64,000 bases of DNA, from NCBI GenBank assembly GCA_009760855.2, contig WPIO01000021.1:1-64000 (forward strand), read 5' to 3'. Origin of the DNA: Cristatella mucedo. Lineage: Eukaryota > Bryozoa > Phylactolaemata > Cristatellidae. The position numbers were made by a program, and so were the translations under genes. The notes beneath the pieces are model-generated. The model saw nothing but the letters and a program-made list of their open reading frames with translations. It was not told where the DNA came from and ran no database searches. This document shows, piece by piece, positions 1 to 10,239 of the stretch (position 1 is its first letter; each line of letters starts with the position of its first letter).

Positions 1-480
1 ATTCTAATGGTGATGTTGTCGTCGCAGGGATGGACTCCCTGATCTTGTCTATCTTCTGCTCAAATAATCGAGAGAAGCGATCTGCTAGATCATCACAAGG
101 ATCATCAGGTAAGGAGCTAATCTGGGAGCCGTTGAGGGGATGGTTTATTGTCGACATCAGCATTTTTGGATTGTGCATCTGTGATTCAACAATGTTTCTA
201 TAGAAGCTAGACTTGGCCTTTGCTAGGATCGATTGGTACAACCTACAGTAGTCTTCATATGCCTGTCGATGGACAGCCAGTCCAGATCTTTAGTAAGCTT
301 TTTCAAGCTTTCGCTTAGTAGACCTGGCAAGTTTAATGTCTGTGGTAAACCATAGGCCATCTGGGCGGTGCGAACAGTGCGCTTTGTCAGAGGTGCAAAC
401 TCGTCGAGCGTGTCAGTTAGTGTCGTGTTGTAGCTATCTACCAATGGTGACTGATCGGAGGGAGACCGTTCCTTCTGGTT
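1..480 (-). mobile_element. LINE fragment, endonuclease-RT linker (CR1/L2-like)
   Basis: The reverse strand encodes, with frame breaks, the linker between the endonuclease and reverse transcriptase of a CR1/L2-type non-LTR retrotransposon. Around 380-450 it reads a 'VDSYNTTLTDTLDEFAPL' segment. Towards the window edge come a 'MHNPKMLMSTINH'-like stretch and an 'LADRFSRLFEQKIDKIRESI'-like stretch. The same order of segments occurs in the longer copy at 16.99-17.46 kb. The element runs off the left edge, so its 3' part is not visible. It is inactive: the frame is interrupted and a SINE abuts its 5' side. Confidence 0.75.
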
Positions 481-499
481 CGAACGCTCCCATAGCCTG

Positions 500-676
500 T
501 AAAAAATACTAGCTGATTTAACAGCCTTTTATAGCGACAGAAGAGCATTTACGGCTATTACTACCGTTTACAGCAGCAATAAAGGATCAACCACCGAAGA
601 ATTCGAACCCACGACCTCGGGACCAAGGTCGTGAAAAGCAACCTCCTTATCTAGTGTGCCATCACGGCTCACAACT
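500..676 (-). mobile_element. tRNA-like SINE, copy 1
   Basis: On the reverse strand this starts 'GAGCCGTGATGGCACACTAG', resembling a pol III A box, followed about 40 nt later by 'GTGGGTTCGAATTC', resembling a B box. A non-tRNA body ends near 'CTATAAAAGGCTGTTAAATC'. Five other copies share this order (3603, 17998, 24083, 43835, 54384). The 'CTTTTCACGACC' anticodon-loop-like stretch resembles tRNA-Glu-type heads, which is an inference. It lies against the 5' side of the LINE at 1-480. Confidence 0.65.
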
Positions 677-782
677 AGGAACTCACTTCCTACTAATGTC
701 ACGACATCCATCTAATTGTATGACATGTAAAAAGAAGCTAAAATACATCTATATATCCCAGATCTTAGTTGGTTCACTAACG

Positions 783-1036
783 AGATTTTAAAAGAAGCTA
801 AATACGTAGCTTTTTAAAACAGCATTTAAGTGGTTCCTGTAATTCTAACTTTGCGTGGTTATGTGTGCTGACATTAATAGCAACTGTATGCTGACCCTGT
901 TCATGTTCATAGCGACAACCATGAGCATGCTACCACTAACCATTCAATCACGATTCCTTTGCAGCAAATGTAATGTGCTTGGAAAGAGATTAAGCTCTCA
1001 TAGGGCACTATACACATGCAGTATTATTGTTACTAT
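783..1036 (+). mobile_element. LINE 3' end (5'-truncated copy)
   Basis: This matches the last ORF2 codons and 3' UTR of the local LINE family: 'AACAGCATTTAAGTGG', then 'GTGCTGACATTAATAG', 'AACCATTCAATC', and the terminal hairpin 'TGTAATGTGCTTGG...CATAGGGCACTATA'. It ends in a TATTATTG tail. Several substitutions mark it as an old copy. Only the 3' part is present, as expected from incomplete target-primed reverse transcription. Confidence 0.75.
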
Positions 1037-2094
1037 AAAGACTGACAGTAATCTACTTACATGCGGTGCCGTTAAATTGTTTGGCTCCGGTCATTTCCAA
1101 TACTGGCCTGTCGCATACAGTTTGACACGAAAGTGCCATTAAGTTACGAGGCTCCATAGCAACCCATCGCACGTTAAAGCGTCCTAGAGTCCTAGCCGAC
1201 CTGCTCTCCAGCAAATGCGAGCCAACACATTTCCATTTCATTAGTACGCCCGGTTTGGGCATCGGTCAACTCCTCAAGGGATCATATTTACCGTCTAGCC
1301 AAGTAGCATTCAAAACCTTCCATTCCAGTCAATTGTGCAGTAATTTCATTTGCTTCTTAAATTGACTTTGTGGTTAAATTTCTGTTTTCAGCTGCATCGT
1401 GGATGTGAATATCGGTAAACGAGCTCTAGGGGCCATTACTCCTGTATAGCTACTGTAAATAATGAATAGCGTGTTGCTGGACTCAAAGAAAATTCCAAGG
1501 AGTTGAAGTGCGTGCATCTTAGCACAAGTTTTGAGACGCTTGGCCGCGGCATTTTTTTCGAATAGGATACATTTTCAGATGCTTATACAGCCCCCGTGAG
1601 CTGAAATGTTCAAGTTTGCTTTAGCTGTAGCAAAACTGTTTCAGAGACTCTTAGCCTGACTTAGAAAGGAATAGACACGGTTGAAAGCATTCACAATATA
1701 GTCATAAGCCATATGGCTTGAGAAAAACCTAACGAGTATACTTGCTTGGGTTCTCGTTTTTTCAGCCTTGGTAGCCTGTTCATATGTCAGTGGTATAATG
1801 TCACAGAGGAATAATAAATCTGGCCAATAGTCCGGCGTGCTTACTTGCAAAATCTTTTAATTATATCAAAATTTTGAGAATAACGGAGCTTCTAAAACAT
1901 GAACTCAGGCAGTAACACATTTTGTAACTAAAATTTGAACCTTTCTGCACGAATAAACCACGTGCGATGAATTTATCTATATGCATGCCAATACATAGAG
2001 TGAATGCCTTTTTAGTGATACTAATAAACAGTCTCCTCTAATGATCCTACATGCATTACTTTTTCTGAGATGCATATCGAGAGAAATTAACGTG
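1037..2094. other. Unassigned intergenic sequence
   Basis: I recognise no gene or repeat here. Short open frames at 1053-1262 and 1641-1850 (both minus) have no recognisable motif, no good start context and no neighbour that supports them. Confidence 0.5.
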
Positions 2095-2165
2095 TTAATA
2101 ATAATATGAATAATAATGCACCTGCTAAAGCGCCCTCAGAGAACTCAATCTCTTGCCATCGTGAT
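2095..2165 (-). mobile_element. LINE 3' tail fragment
   Basis: An AATAATAATATGAATAATAA tract is followed by 'GCTAAAGCGCCCTCAGAG', the inverted form of the terminal (ATT)n and GGGCGCTTT hairpin arm of the local LINE. Similarity stops after about 70 bp. Confidence 0.65.
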
Positions 2166-3602
2166 TCACTGAGCAGATAGAATAACTATACAACCTATTC
2201 GTTGCAGCATTTTATGGGTTCACGTGAATTATTCTTTATGTGATCATACCTGCTTACATTGTGCATGTTCTAACTAATCAATTGTCATACTTTCTTTCTA
2301 GTCTATCTACATTACCTAAACAAATTTATTGCTGTAAGGGTGCTGTAGGAATTTCTTATTACATATAGTACTAGTAGTAATAGTTTTTCAAAGGGTAGAA
2401 GTCACAGGTTTATGACAAATGCATGAAATACTTGAAATACAAAATAAGCATGTAATTAGTAAGTATTTTGAATAATAGTTCTTTAAATGCAAGCATGATA
2501 CAGCGAAGTATCATCGCTTATGCACCCTGTGAGGTGCATGTTTGGGAGGGATAGCTGACACTATTTGCTTAGGTGTCGCTGAATTCTCAGGTCACGGCAT
2601 TTGCTAACGCAGATTACCCAGTATTAACTGCCGCGAGGTTTCCTTACGTTATTGGATTCAGAAAACATAGCTGTATTTTGTAAACATGGACCTTGCAGCT
2701 GATTGCATTTTCTTACAGTTCTCTGCTTCTACTTGGTAGCTGGAGCTGAAAAATGTAGTTTATCACTACCATATAAGGGGTTAGATTATTTTATTGTATA
2801 ATGCGTCTTTGATGACAATCGTGGAGTATAGTACGGTAGGTTAGCTTGTGACACGGTAAGGAAATCATTTTTCCAAAAATATCAAACAATTTAATATATC
2901 ACTTATGAAAGCACTTAGGTGTGAATTAAGGTGCTTTCGTTGCACGGCATTCAGTGTAGCCTCTGTGAAACTATATCCGAAAGGAAACACCCGTGAAGCT
3001 GAAGCGAGCTAATTAAATATTGTGTACAATCAACACTGGCACAAATTCTGAACGGTTTTATCCAGTAAGTTGAGCCTTTTTTCAAATAGGAAAGTTCTGT
3101 AAGCATATACCCAGAAAGCCTAATTTAAATACAATGTTAAAGTTATACCAGTGACATCAAAACGGAACATTTACAAACTGGTACATGGCCTCTGAGGCAT
3201 CGAATGTGAAAGTTGCATCTCTAGACGTTAGTAGCCAATGTTTTAAAGAAACAGCATGTCTTTCGTCACTAGAAAGGCTGCTATCGCCGTTCTTAAGGTA
3301 TCAGAAATGTCGTTATGAGATTCTACTGAGATGTTTTAATTGTGAGAAAGATTTCATATTATTCGTGTGATGGTGATCAAGTATATAATAGGAGCACGAG
3401 CTTGTTACATGTTTGACTACATTCTGTGAGCTTGCCTACTTGTGCCTCATTCCAATGTTATTATATAGAAAAGGGAATTGCTGTGAATTTTGCAGTCACT
3501 CAGCTTCAACTACGCTCATTTTTAAAATCAGTGATAGCCTTACTAAATCCTCATGCTGAAAGATTACTTCGACTACAACCTTTCTTGTTGCGTTGCTCCT
3601 TG
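2166..3602. other. Unassigned AT-rich intergenic sequence
   Basis: No gene or clear repeat is visible. A short motif, 'GTGGAGTATAGTACGGTA' near 2820, recurs with one change near 6120, so part of this stretch may belong to an undefined old dispersed repeat. Confidence 0.4.
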
Positions 3603-3800
3603 GACCTAGCCCAGCTATAAGGTGCCAGCTCTTCACGACCAAGGGCTCATTTTTGAATCCTGCAATAGGTGATTTTATTGCTAACGACTATCACCACGGC
3701 ATGCCGTTAGCGATAAAATGACACGCCGCTAAACGGCATGCCATGGTGATAGCCATTAATGCTCTAATTCCACTATATAAATGAGACCGTTAAATAAGCC
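3603..3800 (+). mobile_element. tRNA-like SINE, copy 2, with internal inverted duplication
   Basis: The body matches the other SINE copies ('CTCTTCACGACC' ... 'GGTGATAGCCATTAATGCTC' ... 'CCACTATATAAATGAGACCG'), but the A-box region is eroded. It is longer than the others because its middle is duplicated as an inverted repeat (3682-3758). It directly precedes the tandem duplication at 3804. Confidence 0.55.
3682..3758. repeat. Imperfect inverted repeat inside SINE copy 2
   Basis: The arm 'TATCACCACGGCATGCCGTT' (continuing AGCG, 3689-3712) is repeated in reverse complement at 3727-3751 with one mismatch and one extra base, around a 14-nt spacer. Weaker pairing extends a few bases outward. It could form a hairpin or cruciform. 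Confidence 0.8.
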
Positions 3801-3803
3801 AAC

Positions 3804-4672
3804 ATTTAACCTTTGGTAAATCGTTTGGCGGCTTAATCCAACGGCACCCCTAGCTATACTTGGAATGTAAACCTACAAAAGACGTTTTCATGAACTATGA
3901 GTAACTTTTGCCTAATAAAGTGCATTTTGGATGCGACAATTTCCTACTTTATTGCACAGCCAATTTAGATTAATAGCGGCGTATACACGGTGACTTGTCA
4001 AGAGAATATTGAGAGGCTCTGGTATTTCAGCTCTGAAACTGGCGGTCAAGGTATCCCCATAACAGTACCAAAAAAGCCCTAAAAGTGCCGATATAATATA
4101 AATTCCTTGTCAACTAGTTTGGATGTAATACAAAACCGTGACGTTTGATGAGCAATTTAGGGCATTTACCTTAGATGTGTCTCGAATTACTTGTTCTTCC
4201 CCTAACTGTCCCTGCAAGTAATTCAAAACTCAATGTCACGTTGCATTAATTTTGCAATAAAACCAGTCTCCTATTGACCATTTTAAGTAGTGATGTCATA
4301 CCTGGGGTAAGCTGAAAGACTTACTTGACAGATGGCCTCAGTGGTGACGTAAGACGCTTTTCTGTATCTTATATTTCCCAAAAGCTCTGCACGACTCACA
4401 TTCACCTACATCTAACCTCTAGCTTAACATCATTCCAGGTTCATGATAAATATGTGAAGTTCATTTAGATTTCTGCCTCCAATTATAGTCAAAACCTCAT
4501 GATCCAACCCATATCATGGCCCGTTTCACCGGGCATCTGTAAATTGCGTAGAAAAGGATTCAGTTCTCTCAGGGTGCTATATAGATATTTTATTATTGTT
4601 ATTAGCAATTCGCTTACATTTATCGATCAAATTTGATTTTAGGTTAAAACAAATATAAAATTAACTTACACG
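3804..4672. repeat. Tandem duplication, unit 1
   Basis: This stretch is repeated directly at 4690-5548. Shared landmarks in order are 'TTTGGTAAATCGT', 'GACGTTTTCATGAACT', 'GTGCATTTTGGA', 'CAATGTCACGTTGCATTAAT', 'TTTTAAGTAGTGATGTCATA' and 'CTCATGATCCAACCCATATC'. It ends in a LINE-like tail ('GGATTCAGTTCTCTCAGGGT', then TTATTATTG), so the unit may contain an old non-autonomous retroelement. It has no coding potential I can see. Confidence 0.8.
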
Positions 4673-4689
4673 TAGATACATTTAAGCCA

Positions 4690-5548
4690 CTATTTAACGT
4701 TTGGTAAATCGTCTGGCGACATTTTCAAACACTAGCCCTGGCTATATGTGGAATATGCAGCTAAAAATGACGTTTTCATGAACTGTGAGTAACGTTAGAC
4801 CAATAGGGTGCATTTTGGACCCAAAAATTTCCTACTTTATAACATAGCCATTTAGATGAATAGCACCGCATACATGGTGACGTTAAAAGAACATTGAGAG
4901 GCTCTGGAAGTTCAGTCCTAAAACTGGCGGTCAAGATATCGCTTTAACCACAGTAAAAAAGCATTAAAAGTGCCTATAAAATAAAAACTTATCGTCAATT
5001 AGTTCAGATGTGATACAAAACCATGACATTTGATAAGCAACTTTGGACATTTATCTTTGATGTGTCCCGAGATACTCGTTCTTCCCCTAACAGTCTCTGC
5101 AATTAATTCAAAACTCAATGTCACGTTGCATTAATTTTGCAGTAAAACCAGTCTCCTATTGACCATTTTAAGTAGTGATGTCATACCGGGGGTAAGCTGA
5201 AAGAATTACTTGACAGATTGCCTTAGTAAGACGCTTTTCTAGATCTTATATTACCCAAAAGCTATGCATGACTCACATTCACAGACAGCTAACCAATAGC
5301 TTAACATTACTCCAGGTTCACGATAAATACGTGAAGTTAAAAAATTATGTATATTCCTACCTCCAATTATAGTCAAGATCTCATGATCCAACCCATATCA
5401 TGGTCCGTTTCACTGGGCATCTGTAAACTGCCGAGAATAGGATTCCGTTCTCTTAGGGCGCTATATGAATATTTTATAATTATTTTTAGCAATTCGTTGA
5501 ATTTATCGTTTGAATTTGATTTTGGTTAAAAAAATATAAAATTGATAT
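4690..5548. repeat. Tandem duplication, unit 2
   Basis: Second copy of the 3804-4672 unit in the same orientation, separated from it by only about 20 bp. The copies differ by scattered substitutions and short indels, so the duplication is not very recent. The terminal LINE-like hairpin is better kept here ('CTGTAAACTGCCGAGAATAG' ... 'TCTCTTAGGGCGCTATATG'). Confidence 0.8.
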
Positions 5549-6334
5549 AGCTGTAGTTCCATTTAATATACGATGAGCAATCATATAGTATGGTCCAACT
5601 TTCGGTGTTGATAGGCTTGTGCTTCTGTAATTCTCGAATCTTGTAAATCACCGCTTAAGTTCATCTATGTGTTAATTCATTCACGGCTGGACAAAAAAGA
5701 GGAAGCGGACTGCCACTCGTGGTGGTTTCCCCTACCACCTGCCACAACCCGCATAAATCGTGCTGTGGATATGGTTACACCTTATTGCGTAAAATACTCG
5801 GTTATAACTATTCACGGTCATTTACCCAGATCGTGTCGGGAAAATAAGTGTAAATGTAAAGCCAGGGCTTGAAATCCCTCTTTAGAACGCCAAATAACGA
5901 GTAGTCTAGATTGCTCGATCGGTAAGTGCATGCTAGCAGTAAGCACAGAGGTCTCGCGATCGTTTCCTGTTTGAGGCGAAGTTTTTTGTGACGTTCAGTC
6001 GCATGACAGACGGTCCCCTTAGCTCTGTATTTTTTAGTTTAACGGTCTTGTTGAATAATGGGATCCTCGAGGTGGTTTTAGTTCTAATGTATTCCAAAAG
6101 GAAATCTCGGAAGATACATCGTGGAGTATAGTACAGTATTAGAAATGCTTTGCGTTTCCTTAATATTAACTATTAAGAAACTGATACGTCGTAATGTTTA
6201 GCCGAATCTATATATAAAGCTGTCAAATAAAGCTAATTAGGAGTTCATGGATACGGCTCGAGTCATAGACGTATAGACTCTCTATAGCTACTGTGTAAAG
6301 TCCTCTTAGGTCAGGAAGTGTGGTTGATTTTAAT
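5549..6334. other. Unassigned intergenic sequence
   Basis: No gene is supported. The 67-codon frame at 5669-5872 (plus) has no motif or splice context. 'CATCGTGGAGTATAGTACAG' near 6118 echoes the motif near 2818. Confidence 0.4.
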
Positions 6335-7130
6335 TAATAATGATAGTGCTAATAATACAGTTACCTAGAACCCTCGGAGAACGTAATATTTTCGAAGTAC
6401 TTACCGAAGGCTGTAAGAGAAGCACAGCAATTAGTATAGTGGTTACATGCACAAAGTCCACTAAACAGTAGCATGCTAAGGACAACTCAGACAAACGGAG
6501 CCACTGCTATAAGGAAAATATGCATTTTCAGCATCCGGTTAAATTCTATTATGTAGGGGAAGATCGTGAAGTCATTTATGAGTATGTTCAAAGCGTACGG
6601 AGCATGGAAACAAAAGACACGGTCTCTAAAGGATTTTAGGTTGGCTTGAGGAGCAGCCTGCATACTTGAATCGGATGAGGCCAGTGGTATGTGGCTAGCC
6701 TAATTAGGGAGTAAATCTGATAGGCAGACTGGTTTAAGAGAATGTCGAACCTGAAGGTTAGTGGAAAAACTGCTCATCGATGCACTGCTTGATTGGGAAC
6801 TAATTTAGATCTTCGAGCAATGATGTAATGTTGCGACTTCAACGCTGCCGGTAGAGAAGGCTGGCGGCAGTGATTTTCACCAACTCAAGAAGCCTTATTG
6901 CACAGGCCGAAAGACCTGAAAGCAGTGAATTACAGAGGTCAAGACCAGATATTACTAATGTATGCATGGACCAACTTAGAAATTGTAGTCCTGTCTTAGC
7001 TAGCCCTAATTTACGAATGATTTCATGTAGTTAGAGGCTGCTTATAGCTGGAAGCAACCTTGATGGTAATGGAAAACTGTCATTTAAAGTCCACATCGGA
7101 AGATCGGACGCTTTGTGTATATTGTGGCCT
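6335..7130 (-). mobile_element. Diverged LINE, RT C-terminal half and 3' end
   Basis: The plus strand shows the reversed 3' tail ('AATAATACAGTTACC', 'CCCTCGGAGAACG') and then reversed stretches of the RT C-terminus: 'ACGGTCTCTAAAGGATTTTA', 'GAGTAAATCTGATAGGCAGA', and 'ATGCATGGACCAACTTAGAA'. The same landmarks occur in order in the minus-strand LINE at 15.5-15.9 kb. Many frame breaks show it is long dead and from a diverged subfamily. Confidence 0.6.
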
Positions 7131-7939
7131 AATAGCTTTAGTAGCCCTCAGCCACAAGCTGAGGCAATACAAATAATATAGTTGCAGCAATAGTCACTCA
7201 AACCTGGATCGCGAATCGCAAGCTTTGCAGCCTTTCTTGAGCGAATGACCTGCTTAAGCTCAAATACATCTTCACTGTTTACTTCTGTTTCAATCAAATC
7301 TAACCTCTGTTAAAAGAGAGAAAGTTCTTGATACAAGTTTCATTTTTATTTTTACAGTGGCATTGCACCAGCTTACCGAATGAAAGCGAGATAGCTTATA
7401 AATTCTTCGGAAGTTAGATAAGTCCCGGCACTATCCAAGAAGACTGTCTGCCTGGCAGATCTCAAGGAAACTTCTATGGTGTTGTGCACGATCATATTGA
7501 AGCTAACCGATTCTTCGAAGCAAGCAAGGATAAAAAACAAACAGTCATTGACAACCAAGTTTCAAGGTAAAGCAATCAGATGCCTAATGACTATTATGCT
7601 GCCGTTTCAAAAACCTCAAAAGCTAAGTTTATTTAGCTCCTCTTCTCTTCGGCTATCTTCGACTGACCTGTGCCCTTAAGGGGTCAGTGTCGGCAGTTGG
7701 CTTTTAAGTCGACAGGAAAACTTTTTTCTCTTACCAAAGGCCTGATCAGAGCAAGCTTCTTAGAACCTCTGTTTACACGGTTATAACTCAATTGTATTAT
7801 TGTGATCACATTTTACTTATTTTTAATGTCAAGTCTTTGCAGCCTTAGCAGTTTGTCGAATTGTGTTAGCGATAAACAGAAACTTCCCCGACTGAATTTA
7901 GGTTAGCAAGGCTCGAGTCTTGAATAAAAGCATTTCTAT
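7131..7939. other. Unassigned sequence downstream of gene 1
   Basis: Overlapping short open frames on both strands (7373-7558 minus, 7476-7679 plus) have no recognisable motif. I see no repeat shared with other parts of the window. Confidence 0.4.
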
Positions 7940-8240
7940 CCAAAGGATTTCAACAATGGCACATGACAGCATTGGACAACAACAATGTTCTAAAGCTAGG
8001 GCTATATGTCATAAAATTCACAACTTCCACATTATATACTTCCTGAAGCTCTTCAAAGACTCTCTATTAAGATACGTAAACACTCCTAAGTTATTTTACT
8101 CACTAGGTCTATCCATTCTTATCATCTAGTCAACCTATCTAATATACTCCCTAAATCAGGCACCTCAACTCAGCCAGTTCTCTTATGACTCCAGCCGTTT
8201 GACTGTGCCTTTTATGAAAACTTAAGTCCCTTGAAAACCG
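7940..8240 (+). mobile_element. Highly decayed LINE RT remnant
   Basis: Weak but ordered similarity to the RT C-terminus: 'TTCCACATTATATACTTC', corresponding to the 'GCCACATTAC.CCACTTC' landmark, then 'CCTATCTAATATACTCCC' for the conserved A-Y-L-S-x-(I/M)-L-P segment. A related remnant lies at 33.76-34.02 kb, on the corresponding (3') side of gene 2, so it may belong to the old gene duplication unit. Confidence 0.4.
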
Positions 8241-8695
8241 CTTAGTTAGTTCGCGTGAACCCGTAGCAAACAAATCACTTATAACAACATTCACGATATC
8301 GCATTACTTTGAGACATTTTAAAAGTTCAAGTTCGACGTTTAAACAAAAGAATGAACATCCTTTTATTCGAAATTTTTTTTATTGAGTAAGCCTTTTCGA
8401 ATTACTTTTTCATCTAACCACGGTTACTTAGGGGATCTCCGTCTGTAACTTTAAAAACCCGTTAGGATTAAGAGAGTGACACGAAGGAACTTCTACAGGA
8501 AACTCAAAGCCTAATCGGATTTTGGTAGAAAGGAACAAGAATATGTTGCCTCTAATATGATTATGTTTTGTCAGTATCAAGACTGTGAAACGTGAAAATC
8601 TGCGAACTTAAGACTGTGAAACCTAAGTTCACAGAATCAAGATACGGCAAATCGGTGGGGCTAAGAATATTATTATAAAATCTACTCAAAATCAA
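8241..8695. other. 3' flank of gene 1
   Basis: No gene seen. It lies between a decayed LINE remnant and the polyadenylation signal of gene 1. A short direct repeat of 'AAGACTGTGAAAC' occurs near 8578 and 8611. Confidence 0.4.
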
Positions 8696-8701
8696 TTTAT
8701 T
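8696..8701 (-). promoter_or_regulatory. Polyadenylation signal of gene 1 (AATAAA)
   Basis: Reverse-strand AATAAA followed by TTGAT, 39 nt beyond the stop codon of gene 1. Genes 2 and 3 carry the same 'CAATAAATTGATGATCACT' context. Confidence 0.7.
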
Positions 8702-8739
8702 ATTTGATAGACACTAGAACGTGCCTGAAATACAAATTT

Positions 8740-9849
8740 CTATTTCCAGGATTCCGGCTTAACCAGAACAGGCACAGGAACCGCTACCTTCTCGACGACA
8801 GGGTAGGGCTCAGGAATCCGCTCCACGACTGGAACAGGTACGTTAACCTCCCTGACGACAGGATACGGCACGTTGACTTCCTTAACCACCGGATACGGCA
8901 CATTGACCTCTTTAATGACTGGGTACGGCTCCGGTATTCTCTTGATGACTGCAACAGGAATGCCCACGACTTCAGCCCTTCCTCTGGCTGCAATGTTGTT
9001 GTTGTTATTGTTGTTATTGTTGCCGCCAGCATTATTGTTATTATTATTGTTGTTGTTGTTGTTGCCTCCGGCATTGTTGTTGTTGTTGTTATTGTTGTTG
9101 TTATTGGCTTTACCATGTAATCTTTCGCCATAACCGCGACCAGCAAAGCCGTTTCCTTCGCCGTAACCACCGGCGAGCAGTCTTCCGTACGCGAGTCCTT
9201 CACCGCGAGCCAGTCCTTCGCCGTAACCTCGTCCGAGAATTTCTCCGTAGCCCAGTCCTTCGCCGTAAGCACCGTAGCCTCCCAGATGTCCAAGCCCGAG
9301 GTTGCGTCCACCGAGCAATCCTCCTGCAAAAGAGGAACGGTTCGATAATAGCCCAAGTTTAAGCCTAGGTATAACGCCCCTCGTTGTTATGACAGCATTA
9401 CAGTTCTCACAGCTCTGCCAGGTCGTGGTATTGACGCCTGCTGCAATGCTCTTATTGCATCGAGTAGGGTAAAAGCAACTACAGGCACACCCAGGCTACA
9501 GAAGTAGCAGTGGTCAAATCTTTATCGTTAGCAGTAGCACATGCATCGCCCAAAGCGAGGCAGCAATAGGCATAAGGCAAGGCTCACGCTGCAGCACTGC
9601 AGCTGCCTTCTCAAGCCTTGCCATCTCAACACTCTTTCCCACCTGGGCTCTAGATATGACTCATCTCTTCTTTCTCTATCTCTCTTTCTCACTCACTTCT
9701 TCTCGCAGACTCTCCCAACATCTCTCTTTATTTCTCTAGAGGCCGCTCGTCATTTACTCTACAGTAATGTTCGATATATACAATGGCTAGCTCTTACCGT
9801 GAGCTACCATGCAGCTGGCTAGCAGCAGAGCACACTTCATCGTTGCCAT
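8740..9849 (-). CDS. Secreted Gly/Tyr-, Asn- and Pro/Val-rich protein, gene 1 (two exons)
   Basis: Predicted 211-residue secreted low-complexity protein. Exon 1 is 9849-9798 and encodes 'MATMKCALLLASCMVAH' plus the first base of a Gly codon, ending at a GTAAGAG donor. Exon 2 is 9323-8740, after a TTTTGCAG acceptor. The phase-1 join restores GGA. After the short hydrophobic signal peptide come a GYGE/GLGYGE domain (about residues 19-88), three Asn runs of 11, 11 and 9 separated by AGG (about 91-127), 'ARGRAEVVGIPV', then repeats of the type VNVPYPVV(K/R)E and PEPYPV, ending in LVKPESWK. There are no cysteines after the signal peptide and no enzyme motif. Composition suggests an extracellular fibrous or adhesive material; tissue and role are unknown. 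It differs from genes 2 and 3 at several residues (G for R at about 58, R for G at about 65, N for H at about 75). The start could also be the second ATG, three codons later. Confidence 0.82.
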
Positions 9850-9901
9850 ATTGATTGAACTACCTGTAGAAAGTCGATGATCTGTGCGTGCACTGCAGCT
9901 C

Positions 9902-10018
9902 CTTTTATACTAGTCTGCTTGGAGCAAAGCCTAAGGTGCGTGTCAAGCGAACGTCAAAAAGGCCGTCGGTGCCATTACGTAGGCTGGCCCTAATTGCCAA
10001 TCCTGAATTACTGCCAAT
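9902..10018 (-). promoter_or_regulatory. Core promoter of gene 1: TATA and paired CCAAT boxes
   Basis: On the reverse strand TATAAAAG (9909-9902) sits 53 nt upstream of the ATG. Two CCAAT pentamers, read on the plus strand at 9997-10001 and 10014-10018 (inverted relative to the gene), lie about 90-110 nt further upstream. The TATA block, CCAAT pair and spacing are conserved in genes 2 and 3. Confidence 0.7.
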
Positions 10019-10239
10019 AGCATTCCATCAAAAACACCTATTTGGGGCTGGCCTGGGGCCGTTTCTGGGCTAGGAGACGAGGTGTATGCCTAAGTTCCAT
10101 ATCCTAAATCACTTAGGCCGACCAGCCTCTCGCATAATCACAGCTGTGGCCCAGGTCTACTGTCAGCCAAGGCAGTCCCTAGCAACAGCAATGGCCGCTG
10201 TAGGGTAAAGCATCAGTGTCATCGACAAGATTTAACATT

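Noticed and set aside
8873-9133. Plus-strand poly-Leu reading frames over gene 1 (also over genes 2 and 3)
   Set aside because: They are the antisense reading of the Asn-codon runs. No start, splice or signal logic supports them, while the reverse strand has a full gene model.
8784-9356. Long second reverse-strand frame (Thr/Lys-rich) over exon 2 of gene 1
   Set aside because: Explained by repeat structure and codon bias. It lacks the signal peptide and does not join exon 1 in frame.
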